DNA of 64,000 nt. Source: JAOZPE01 sp964601275. GTDB lineage: Bacteria; Krumholzibacteriota; Krumholzibacteriia; JAJRXK01. How positions within the stretch are numbered: the stretch's first letter is position 1; the number at the start of each line of letters is the position of its first letter. The stretch is from the NCBI GenBank assembly GCA_964601275.1, contig CAZRMV010000005.1, positions 62,001 through 126,000 of the forward strand, written 5' to 3'. A model generated the notes under the pieces. The model was given only the letters and a program-made list of their open reading frames with translations. It made no database searches and was not told the origin of the DNA. A program made the position numbers and the translations under genes. Shown here piece after piece: positions 7,246 through 15,477 of this stretch.

Positions 7246-9198
7246 TTGCGACGCTTTCTCGGACGGGTCGCCACGACGACCGCTTCGACCTATTCCATCC
7301 TTTTCTTCCTCCTCGTCCTGAATCACGCCGGCGCGTGGGCGCAACCCAGCGTGGTCGACGTGCAGACTCCGGATCTCGCCTCGGTGCAGGTCGCTTTTTC
7401 CGAACCGGTCGACCCGGTGACCGGGGGGACGATCACCAACTACCGCATCTTCGAGAGGGGGACGTCCAACCTCGTCGCCGTTTCCTCGGCGATGGTGGTC
7501 GACTCGCTGGTGACCCTGGGCTTGTCGTCTTCGCTGACCGACGGAGTGGTCTACACCCTCCAGGTGAACAACGTGGAGAACCTCTCGGGCCAGGCGATGA
7601 CCGCCCAGAGCATCGACTTCACCGCGTCGGGCCCCGATCTCACCCCCCCGGAGGTCACCGGGGCCGGCGCCATCGACGCCCTGACGGTCCAGGTCGACTT
7701 CAGCGAGCCCATCGATGCGACGAGCGTCCAGAACCCGGGATCGTACCTGGTGTATCCCACCGCCTCTCCGGGAAGCCCCCTGACGGTGAATGCAGTGACT
7801 CCCGCCACCTCGAGCGTGACCCTCACTCTGGGAACCTCCCTGGGCGACGGGGTCGCGTACACGGTGGAAGTGAGTGACGTCGCCGATCTCAGCGGCAACG
7901 TCATCGGGGCCAACAACACCGCGACCTTCACCTATGTCGCGGTGGACATCACCCCGATCGCGGACATCCAGGCCGATCCGGCGGCGTGGTCGGGCCGGTC
8001 GGTGACGGTGCAGGGGGTGGTCTATATCCCCACCGACTACCGCGGAACCGTGACCAGCGGGTTCATCCAGGACACATCCGGCCGGGGCATCAACCTCTTC
8101 GGCAGCGGGATGGATGTCGCGGCCCTGCGGACGGTGGGCAACCGGGTGCGGGTCACCGGCACGGTCGAGATCTTCAACACGACGATCGAGATCTCCAATC
8201 CGACCGAGGTCACCTTGCTCGGCAGCGGGTCAAGGATCCTCCCGACCCAATTGAGCACCGGAGAGGCCGCGAGCAGCGACTGGGAGGGAACCTTCATCGA
8301 GGTCACCGGAACCATCCTGAGCCAGGCGGTTGGCGGAACGGGCCTGAACTACACCGTCGACGACGGCAGCGGGCCGATCGTGGTCCGGGTGGTGAACACC
8401 GTGGCGGCCCCGACCTTCGCCAACGGCACCACCATCACCGCCCGTGGCGCCGGGGGGAGGTTCGGGGACGACTACCAGGTGCTGGTGGGGTTGGCCAGCG
8501 ACATCTTCGAGGGCACCAACAGTGATCTCACGCCGCCCCGGATCGGGCGGGCCAGCCTGGAGAGCGCCACCTCGGTGATCATCGACTTCAATGAAGCGGT
8601 CGAGGCTACGTCGGCAACCACCGTAGGCAACTACCAGGTCTTCCGCACCAACACCCCCGGGGAGACCGCGGGGGTGACGAGTGCGGCCTTCGTTTCCGGC
8701 AGCGACCGTCGCATCCGCTTGCAGCTCGACCGGAGTCTAAGTCTCGACGAGGGATGGTCGGTGCGGGTGGTGAACGTGGCCGATCTGCTCGGGAATGCGA
8801 TTCCCGCCCAAGGCGCGACCGCCCGGATCCAGGCCATGTTGAAGGAAGCGATCGATCTGGAAGGCCCTCCCTTCACCTTCCTGCCCCGCGACGGGGAGCG
8901 CTATCCCCTCACCATGAATCTCACCTCGGATCTGATCAACAAGGACGCCGAGGTCATCCTCAGGATCTTCAGCATGAACGGCACCCTGGTGCGAACCCTC
9001 TACGACAGCCGGGTCGAGCCGGTGGATTCGATCTTCCGGGACAACCGGGCGACCGTGGAATGGGACGGCAAGGATGATTACAAGGAATGGGTGCCGGCCG
9101 GGGCATATGTCGCGCACCTGCAGGTGCGCGTGGCAGGAGGTAACGGTTCCAATGAGGTCCACATTCCCGTGGTTGTGGCCACACGCCTGGATCGATAG
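7246..9198 (+). CDS. Secreted surface protein: Ig-like repeats, OB-fold insert and FlgD-like C-terminal domain
   Basis: A 650-residue exported protein. A signal peptide spans about residues 1-33. Three SbsA/Big-type Ig-like domains (about 38-125, 131-228 and 423-530) each contain an F(S/N)E(P/A)(V/I) strand such as VAFSEPVD. Between the second and third, residues 233-420 resemble OB-fold domains found in extracellular nucleases, with WSGRSVTVQGVV and GFIQDTSGRGINLF. The last 110 residues are FlgD/CTD-like, with VEWDGKDD and PAGAYVAHLQV; such domains often end surface-secreted FCB proteins. TTG 7246 was chosen because AAGGAG precedes it and it leads directly into the signal peptide; a TTG at 7168 is the alternative. 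It is followed 13 bp later by the PorV-like gene. Confidence 0.75.
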   Translation: MRRFLGRVATTTASTYSILFFLLVLNHAGAWAQPSVVDVQTPDLASVQVAFSEPVDPVTGGTITNYRIFERGTSNLVAVSSAMVVDSLVTLGLSSSLTDGVVYTLQVNNVENLSGQAMTAQSIDFTASGPDLTPPEVTGAGAIDALTVQVDFSEPIDATSVQNPGSYLVYPTASPGSPLTVNAVTPATSSVTLTLGTSLGDGVAYTVEVSDVADLSGNVIGANNTATFTYVAVDITPIADIQADPAAWSGRSVTVQGVVYIPTDYRGTVTSGFIQDTSGRGINLFGSGMDVAALRTVGNRVRVTGTVEIFNTTIEISNPTEVTLLGSGSRILPTQLSTGEAASSDWEGTFIEVTGTILSQAVGGTGLNYTVDDGSGPIVVRVVNTVAAPTFANGTTITARGAGGRFGDDYQVLVGLASDIFEGTNSDLTPPRIGRASLESATSVIIDFNEAVEATSATTVGNYQVFRTNTPGETAGVTSAAFVSGSDRRIRLQLDRSLSLDEGWSVRVVNVADLLGNAIPAQGATARIQAMLKEAIDLEGPPFTFLPRDGERYPLTMNLTSDLINKDAEVILRIFSMNGTLVRTLYDSRVEPVDSIFRDNRATVEWDGKDDYKEWVPAGAYVAHLQVRVAGGNGSNEVHIPVVVATRLDR

Positions 9199-9211
9199 GA
9201 GGAGAGGACCA

Positions 9212-10132
9212 ATGCGAACGAACAGGATCCCGATGCTCCTCCTCCTCGGTCTCGGTCTGCTCCTGGGCCATTCGAGCGCCCGGGCCGCCTTCGACGACAT
9301 CGCGGTCAGTCCGCGCGCGCGCGCGATGGGCGAGGCGGTGGTCGCGGTCGACGGAGACGCCTGGAGTTACTACCACAATCCCGCGTTGTTGCCCTGGATC
9401 TCCTCGCCGGAGATCGCCGCGGCGGGCACCGAGCCGAACGGAGGCAGCTACAACACCCTGGGCACCCTCGCCGGAGTCCTTCCGCTGAGGAGCGGGCTGG
9501 GTGGCCTGGGATTCGGTCTTCGCCGCTTCGGTGTCGACTACCGGGAGACCTCCCTGCTCACCGAATACACCGTGTCGATCTCCCACGGGCTCCAGCTCTT
9601 CAAGGACGACGCCTCCGGGGCCGCCTTCGGCTGGACCTTGAACTTCTACAACCTCGACCTGGGGCGGAGCATCGGCCTGGCCGGTGACGGCACCGATGGC
9701 ATCGACCCGGGCAACGCCTGGGCGGTGGGACTCGACCTGGCGGCGGTGGTCCAGGTGTGGGATCGCACCAAGGTCGGATTCAACGCCAAGAACATCAACA
9801 GCCCGACCATCGGTGACGACAACGAGGAACTCCTGCAACAGTTCGGGATCGGAGTCAGTTACCAGCCCTACGAGGCGGTCACCACCGCTTTTGATATCCG
9901 CAGTCGACCCGGCGAGGAATTCCGGGTGCATGGCGGGGTCGAGTTCGGCCTTCTGGAGGTTCTCGACCTGCGGGCCGGGATCCAGACCGATCCGAACAAA
10001 CTGTCCGCGGGCTTCGGCGTGCATTTCCACGGCGCCACCCTCGATTACGCGTTCTCCACCGGGGGCGGCGTGCTCGAATCGACCCACCAGTTCGGATTGA
10101 GCTATCGCTTCTCGTCGGGAGGGGGAGAGTAA
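9212..10132 (+). CDS. PorV/PorQ-like outer-membrane beta-barrel protein
   Basis: A 306-residue protein with a clear signal peptide (about residues 1-25). The mature start FDDIAVSPRARAMGEA followed by WSYYHNPALL is the pattern of PorV/PorQ and UPF0164 proteins, FadL-like 14-strand barrels. In Bacteroidota PorV carries type IX secretion cargo to the cell surface; here the product of the preceding gene, with its FlgD-like tail, would be a natural client, but that is inferred. The C-terminus ends in alternating aromatic strands (STHQFGLSYRFSS), as expected for an outer-membrane barrel. AGGAGGAGAGG precedes ATG 9212. One base separates its stop from the next start. Confidence 0.8.
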   Translation: MRTNRIPMLLLLGLGLLLGHSSARAAFDDIAVSPRARAMGEAVVAVDGDAWSYYHNPALLPWISSPEIAAAGTEPNGGSYNTLGTLAGVLPLRSGLGGLGFGLRRFGVDYRETSLLTEYTVSISHGLQLFKDDASGAAFGWTLNFYNLDLGRSIGLAGDGTDGIDPGNAWAVGLDLAAVVQVWDRTKVGFNAKNINSPTIGDDNEELLQQFGIGVSYQPYEAVTTAFDIRSRPGEEFRVHGGVEFGLLEVLDLRAGIQTDPNKLSAGFGVHFHGATLDYAFSTGGGVLESTHQFGLSYRFSSGGGE

Positions 10133-10133
10133 G

Positions 10134-12689
10134 GTGAATGCTCCGCGCAAAGCAACCCGGCGCGGAATTCTCGTGGCGGCGGCTCTGTGTCTGCTGCTTG
10201 CGACGCCGGTCTCTGCCCAGTACGAGCAGGGAGACTCGCGTCGCGAAGCCATCGAGGCCAAGCAGCTCAAGGGCGAAGTGGACCTGGCGGAAGGCAAGCT
10301 CGACCTCAATCGCGCGACCCGTGATGAGATCCGCTCCCTTCCCATTCCCCGTGAAGTCGCCGACGCCATCTGGGAATACCGTACCTACCGCAGTTACTTC
10401 AGCTCGATCTACGATCTTCGCCATGTCGAAGGTACAACCCCCGAGATGATCCAGGAACTGCTTCCGCTGGTCGCCACCATGCCTCCGCCGAAGCAGGAAG
10501 ACTGGATTCGCCGCTTCGACGCGTCCTTCCGGGCGATGCAACGTTTCTTGAGCCGGGAGGGAGCCAGTGAGGAACTTGCGGACGAGTACCGTGATCTCCT
10601 GCTGGAACCGCGCAACATCAATGACCTCTCGCTCTACGCGCTGGAGAGCTACCAGAACGTCTCGCCGGTCGATGCAACCGCCATCCTGAAGGCCCGCAAG
10701 AGATCGGGTGGGATCCAGAGTCAACGGCAATTGCGCAGCATCGACGGGTTGAGCTACTGGGCCTACCGCAACCTGCGCGACTACATCATCTACAAGACCC
10801 CCCAGGGCAAGCAGAAGCTGCACGGGGGTCTCCAGGTGCAGATCTACAACACTCCCTATCTGCTCGACGACAAAGATCTCCTCCTCGAGGACTATGTCGG
10901 CGCGCCGGTGAGGAATTTCGACGAGGGAACGCCCTGGGGAATCAAGGGCCTGGACCGCGCCAACCCCGCGATCCTCACCAAGTTGAAACTGAGGCTGGGA
11001 ACCCAGTGGAAAGCCGGCGTGAGCACCTTCCGCAATGTCGGCGAGAAGAACGTGGCCGAGACCTTCAAGGGTTTCCTGGAATGGCGCAACCAGAAAGCGA
11101 ATCCCTACCAACTGGACAAGCTGGTGCTGGGGAATTTCCGGATCGCTTTCGGCCAGGGCCTCGTCATGGACAACACCGACTACTTCCTGAGTCGCAAGAC
11201 CGGTATGGGCTACAACAAGCGCCCGCGGGGCCTCATCGGAGACATGAGCCGATCGTACGAGTTTGCCCTGCGGGGGGCGGCGGCCGAGGCCACCCTGGGA
11301 AATTTCCATGCGGTCGGTTTCTACAGCACGAGTAAGAAGGACGGCATCCTCAATCTCGATTCCAACGGCAACGCGGTCAGCATCAACAAGTACGTGGTGG
11401 GAAAGCCTCGTTTCGAGGACAGCGAGTATGAATTGATGAATACCAACATCCGCCGCGGAGCCTTCGACGAAGACCTGTACGGAGGTACCCTGCAATACCA
11501 GTTCATCCCCGGAACCTACGTGGGGATCTCGGGCTATGAAGCGCGTTCCAACCTGCCATGGGACCCGAAGGTCTCAACCCTGGTCACCGACATCGGCCGC
11601 CTGGAAGCGAGGGACAACGAACTCTTCCACGCCTACGACTCGACCCAGCTCGGCAACTTCCGCCGCGTGCTGGGGGCCGAATTCCAGACGGTCATCGACA
11701 ACGTGGCGTTGGCCGGGGAATACGCCAAGCTCGACTCGAATCCCACCGGGGGGATCTTCTCCAACGCGCCCGATGCAATGGTGCTCACCGGTTATACCCA
11801 GTGGTCGAATTTCAACATCTTCGCGCTCTACCGCGATTACGACGTGGGATTCGACAATCCCTACGCGAGACCCTTCGGGCAGGACAATCGTTACGAGCAG
11901 ACCTTGCTGGGAGACCCCTTCCGTCTGAACTCGCCCCTGTACAGCTGGCTCGAGTCGACCACTCCGCAGACCAAGGCCGAACAGGGGATCTTCCTGCAGA
12001 CGCGGTATCGCGTCAGCCGGAAATTCACCATCTCCGCCCTGGAGTTCGACCAGTGGAAGCGCAAGGCCGACGGTCAGAGCCAGCACCGCTACACCCTGCG
12101 GTTGGAGTATGCGCCCATCTGGCCCATCCGCTTGCGCTTGCGCGAGCGCTACAGCAACCGGGCCCCCGAGGAATTGAGCGACAATCGCCGCTTCAAGAGT
12201 TGGGACACGCGCCTTGAATTGCGGGCCCGCCTGAGCGGCTATGACGAGTTGCGGTTGCTCTACAGCAACACCAACACCCAGTTCGCGCCCCGTCCCCGCC
12301 TGGGTGGTCCGGCCGAACCGGACGGCACCAATTTCACTCCGCTGTCGCAGAACTCCGCGCCGAGCCAGGCCATCCAGGCCATGCTGGTGCACAACGTCAA
12401 CGACCGCCTCCAGTTCACCTTGAGCAGCGAGATCTACGACGGGTTCCTGTGGAACTACGAGGACAATGAATTCATCGTGGTCGACGGGGAAGGCATGAGG
12501 AGCTGGTTCTTGATCCAGAGCCGGCTCGACGACCATTTTCTCGTCCGATTCAAGGTGACCAACGATCGGCAGAGGACCCGGGACAACCTGGAGATCCGCA
12601 ATTTCGCCAATTCCATTCCCAACGAGTTCCGCGCGGGCGACAAGCGTCAGATCACGGCTTTCCGCCTCCAGCTCGACTACAACTTCTAG
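10134..12689 (+). CDS. Outer-membrane protein with tandem ComEA-like helix-hairpin-helix motifs and a beta-barrel
   Basis: An 851-residue exported protein starting with GTG. A signal peptide (1-28) is followed by two ComEA-like helix-hairpin-helix modules. The first (about 55-115) contains LDLNRATRDEIRSLPIP and later FSSIYDLRHVEG. The second (about 160-220) contains RNINDLSLYALES and QLRSIDGLS. From residue 225 to the end the sequence alternates polar and aromatic residues in long strands and finishes LQLDYNF, the signature of a large outer-membrane barrel. HhH motifs bind DNA backbone without sequence specificity; a DNA-binding barrel at the surface is the inferred arrangement. Homologues exist in FCB genomes but I know of no experimental function. 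It is embedded between two FadL/PorV-type barrels. Confidence 0.78.
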   Translation: MNAPRKATRRGILVAAALCLLLATPVSAQYEQGDSRREAIEAKQLKGEVDLAEGKLDLNRATRDEIRSLPIPREVADAIWEYRTYRSYFSSIYDLRHVEGTTPEMIQELLPLVATMPPPKQEDWIRRFDASFRAMQRFLSREGASEELADEYRDLLLEPRNINDLSLYALESYQNVSPVDATAILKARKRSGGIQSQRQLRSIDGLSYWAYRNLRDYIIYKTPQGKQKLHGGLQVQIYNTPYLLDDKDLLLEDYVGAPVRNFDEGTPWGIKGLDRANPAILTKLKLRLGTQWKAGVSTFRNVGEKNVAETFKGFLEWRNQKANPYQLDKLVLGNFRIAFGQGLVMDNTDYFLSRKTGMGYNKRPRGLIGDMSRSYEFALRGAAAEATLGNFHAVGFYSTSKKDGILNLDSNGNAVSINKYVVGKPRFEDSEYELMNTNIRRGAFDEDLYGGTLQYQFIPGTYVGISGYEARSNLPWDPKVSTLVTDIGRLEARDNELFHAYDSTQLGNFRRVLGAEFQTVIDNVALAGEYAKLDSNPTGGIFSNAPDAMVLTGYTQWSNFNIFALYRDYDVGFDNPYARPFGQDNRYEQTLLGDPFRLNSPLYSWLESTTPQTKAEQGIFLQTRYRVSRKFTISALEFDQWKRKADGQSQHRYTLRLEYAPIWPIRLRLRERYSNRAPEELSDNRRFKSWDTRLELRARLSGYDELRLLYSNTNTQFAPRPRLGGPAEPDGTNFTPLSQNSAPSQAIQAMLVHNVNDRLQFTLSSEIYDGFLWNYEDNEFIVVDGEGMRSWFLIQSRLDDHFLVRFKVTNDRQRTRDNLEIRNFANSIPNEFRAGDKRQITAFRLQLDYNF

Positions 12690-12699
12690 GGAGAATCCC

Positions 12700-14064
12700 A
12701 TGCGTGGCATTCTGAGCAGAAGCACACGGATCTTGACCTTCGCCCTGACGGCTTCGGCGCTCCTTGTCGGTTCCGCGCAGGCGTTCACTCTGCTGGACGC
12801 GGCGTACGGGACGCCCTGGGATGCCGAGAACGCCAGGGTGGCGGCCATGGGTTCGGTGGGTTCCGCCCTCTTCCAGGGTGCGGGCAATCTGGTGTCGAAC
12901 CCCGCGATGCTGGCGCAGATGCGCGGCGGCATCCGGGCCGAACTCAGCGGTGGGATCCTCCAGGTGAACGAAGACCGTTTCCAGCCGCTCTACAATTCCT
13001 TCGACTCCTATGTCACCGACACCGTGATCGCGAGCAATCGTCACAGCTACGGACAGTTCCAGGGAGGCATCCTGTTCAGTCTCTCCAAGGAGCGCGGCAT
13101 GACCCTTGGCGTGGGCGTCTTCGACCGCTACGCCTTCGACTACGATTACTTCGAGGAGATCCGCGATCCCTCGCCCTTCGTGGAGACCCGCGACGCGATC
13201 ATCCAGTTGCGCGAATACCGGCTGAGGGGAAGGCTCCGCTCGGTGACCGCCGGCTGCGGAATGGAATTGATTCCCCGGGTCTCGTTGGGGCTCAGCGCGA
13301 ACTACTATTTCGGAACCCTGGAACACCGGGTCAAGACCTCGACCATGCCGGCCTATCAGGACAATTTCCTGGGCGATCCCGGCTCCAGCGCGTTCGACCA
13401 CGACCTCGGCGGTTGGAGCGTCACCCTGGGTCTTGAGGGAAAGGTCTCCGATCGGATCGATCTGGGGGCGAGCTTCGAGAGTGCCTTCACGGTCGAGGGG
13501 ACGATCACCTCGATGGATTCCACCATCGGGACCTGGGTTCCCTACGATCGGGATGCCACCGTGCTGGCGGTGGGAGGGGACGATGTGAAGGTGAAGTACC
13601 CCGAGACCCTCCGGGTGGGCGCGACCTTCCATCCCCGCAACCAGCTGAAGACCACCTTCGCGGTCGATGTGGTCCGCCGCTTCTGGGAAGGCGTTTCCGG
13701 CGACAGCTACCGGACCGAAGCCTTTGGCGGGGGTTATTCGCTGCGGGACACCTGGGACGTGAGGGTGGGGCTGGAGCATGTCTTCTACAACAATATGCCG
13801 GCCCGCTTCGGTTTTCGTTATCTTGAGAACTACGCCGACCCCGAGTCGGAGAGGTCGATCTACTCGGCCGGCCTGGGCTGGACGACTGCGGGATTCACTC
13901 TCGATGTGGCTCTGCAGTACCACCGCCAGACCACCCGGCAGGACGACCTCTTCGACCGCACCCTGACCTGGACGGACCGCCCGGCCGACGTGCCCGAGGC
14001 CGGCCTGTCCAAGGTGGAGGACGGCATGGTGAGTCTCATACTGGGGATTTCGCGGGATTTCTAG
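12700..14064 (+). CDS. FadL/OmpP1-like outer-membrane beta-barrel protein
   Basis: A 454-residue protein with a signal peptide of about 27 residues (cleavage near SAQA-F). The mature N-terminus includes ARVAAMGSVGSALFQGAGNLVSNPAML, condensed as the A-MG...N-V-NPA pattern of FadL/PorV proteins. Many amphipathic strands follow and the last residues, MVSLILGISRDF, end in an aromatic as in outer-membrane barrels. FadL-type barrels import hydrophobic molecules or, in the PorV branch, act as secretion shuttles; which applies here is open. AGGGAGAA precedes ATG 12700, 10 bp after the HhH barrel gene, so the two are co-transcribed. Confidence 0.77.
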   Translation: MRGILSRSTRILTFALTASALLVGSAQAFTLLDAAYGTPWDAENARVAAMGSVGSALFQGAGNLVSNPAMLAQMRGGIRAELSGGILQVNEDRFQPLYNSFDSYVTDTVIASNRHSYGQFQGGILFSLSKERGMTLGVGVFDRYAFDYDYFEEIRDPSPFVETRDAIIQLREYRLRGRLRSVTAGCGMELIPRVSLGLSANYYFGTLEHRVKTSTMPAYQDNFLGDPGSSAFDHDLGGWSVTLGLEGKVSDRIDLGASFESAFTVEGTITSMDSTIGTWVPYDRDATVLAVGGDDVKVKYPETLRVGATFHPRNQLKTTFAVDVVRRFWEGVSGDSYRTEAFGGGYSLRDTWDVRVGLEHVFYNNMPARFGFRYLENYADPESERSIYSAGLGWTTAGFTLDVALQYHRQTTRQDDLFDRTLTWTDRPADVPEAGLSKVEDGMVSLILGISRDF

Positions 14065-14087
14065 TCTCCGGGAAGGGATGACCGCTC

Positions 14088-15473
14088 TTGGAGCGCCGAA
14101 TCCGATCGTTGGCCCTTTTCGCCGCGGTGGTTCTCTCGACGACGGCCGCACTGTTCCTTGGCGGCTGTTCCTCGAAGTCGCCGGTGGAAGGAGATGTGCT
14201 TCCTCCCCGCGATTCCGTGCGGGTGGATGGCCGCAGCGTCCTGTGGCACACCGATGAACCGGCCCGGGGATTCGTCCGCTATGGATTGCAGCGCGACCAT
14301 CTGGACCACGTGGCCTATCCCGCCGCCGCGGGGCGGAGGGACCGCGCGTTCATCACCGAGCACGAGGTGCCCCTGCTCGATCTCTCGGCCGGCCGCACCG
14401 CCTACTTCCAGGTGGGGGTGGAGACCAGCCTGGGTGGCTCACGCTTCGCCGCGGTCGATTCCTTCGTTTCCTCGGTGGGCCCGGTGACCGGAGTCCTGAC
14501 TTCCACCATGGTGCACATCGGTTTCGGGGACGCGCACGTGTTGACCATGCCCACCACCGGACGACACGTCTTGATCGACGCCGGCACCCGCGACGCGGCG
14601 ATCTCGGTGCAGCAGTATCTGGATGATCATGGCATCGATACCTTCGCCGGGATGCTCGCGACCCACGTACACATCGACCATCTGGGGGGAATCGTCGGAT
14701 ATGACAAGACCGGCATCCTCGCCAGCATTCCTCCTTCGGTCTTCTTCGACTCCCCGCGCAAGGACGCCGGGGCTTCGAAGTTCGCCTACAGCGAGGTCCA
14801 GGACATGGTCGCGACCGAACAGATCGACGAGGTCGTGCTCCACCGTTTCGACACTTCCTCGACCCTCAGCGCCCTGGCGTGGGACCCCGAGGTCGAGGTG
14901 ACGGTGCTCAACAGCGGCACTCCCGAGGACTACGTGGCCGACGGCTACGAGGGCACCGACATCAACAACGAGTCGATCGTGTTGCTCTTCAGCTACGGTG
15001 ACGTGCAGTTCATCATCGGTGGAGACGCTGAACAGGAGGCCGAGGCCAGCATGCTCGCCGCTTTTGGGGCCGCCGACCTGGAGGTCGAGTACTACAAGGC
15101 CCAGCACCACGGCTTGCCGGACGCCTCCAGCGCGGCCTGGGTGAACACGCTCAAGCCCCGGGTCGCCTTCATTCCCAATACCGCGTGGTCGTGGAATGGA
15201 GACCTCAAGAGCGCGCTCAGCCAGACGACCGGCCACCTTGCCGCAATCGGGGCCCAGGTCTACACCATCGACGATGTCCCCATGATCGGCGAGCCCCGGT
15301 CGATGGGAATCCAGCACAACATCACCTTCGCCACCGACGGGCTCAGCTACGAGGTCCGGGTGGAAACGGCGCAGCAGACCGCGCCCCACAAGCTGGCCAG
15401 CACCGCATCGTGCATCCACGACGACCCCGACCTCCAGGCTCTCTTTTCCGCCGATGGTCGGCGACAGGAGTAG
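14088..15473 (+). CDS. Lipoprotein with ComEC-like metallo-beta-lactamase domain
   Basis: A 461-residue lipoprotein. The signal peptide ends in the lipobox LGGC with C27 as lipidated residue. An FN3-like domain (about 35-135) precedes a metallo-beta-lactamase fold. The zinc motif is THVHIDHLGG, with H193, H195, D197 and H198, followed by GGDAEQEAE and KAQHHGLPDAS, the arrangement of the C-terminal nuclease-like domain of ComEC/Rec2. Unlike ComEC there is no competence channel; the domain is tethered to the envelope instead. A nuclease or phosphodiesterase activity is plausible but unproven. TTG 14088 was chosen because GGAAGGGA lies upstream and it leads straight into the lipoprotein signal; the nearby ATG is out of frame. 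Its stop is four bases before the nucleotidase start. Confidence 0.78.
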   Translation: MERRIRSLALFAAVVLSTTAALFLGGCSSKSPVEGDVLPPRDSVRVDGRSVLWHTDEPARGFVRYGLQRDHLDHVAYPAAAGRRDRAFITEHEVPLLDLSAGRTAYFQVGVETSLGGSRFAAVDSFVSSVGPVTGVLTSTMVHIGFGDAHVLTMPTTGRHVLIDAGTRDAAISVQQYLDDHGIDTFAGMLATHVHIDHLGGIVGYDKTGILASIPPSVFFDSPRKDAGASKFAYSEVQDMVATEQIDEVVLHRFDTSSTLSALAWDPEVEVTVLNSGTPEDYVADGYEGTDINNESIVLLFSYGDVQFIIGGDAEQEAEASMLAAFGAADLEVEYYKAQHHGLPDASSAAWVNTLKPRVAFIPNTAWSWNGDLKSALSQTTGHLAAIGAQVYTIDDVPMIGEPRSMGIQHNITFATDGLSYEVRVETAQQTAPHKLASTASCIHDDPDLQALFSADGRRQE

Positions 15474-15477
15474 AACC

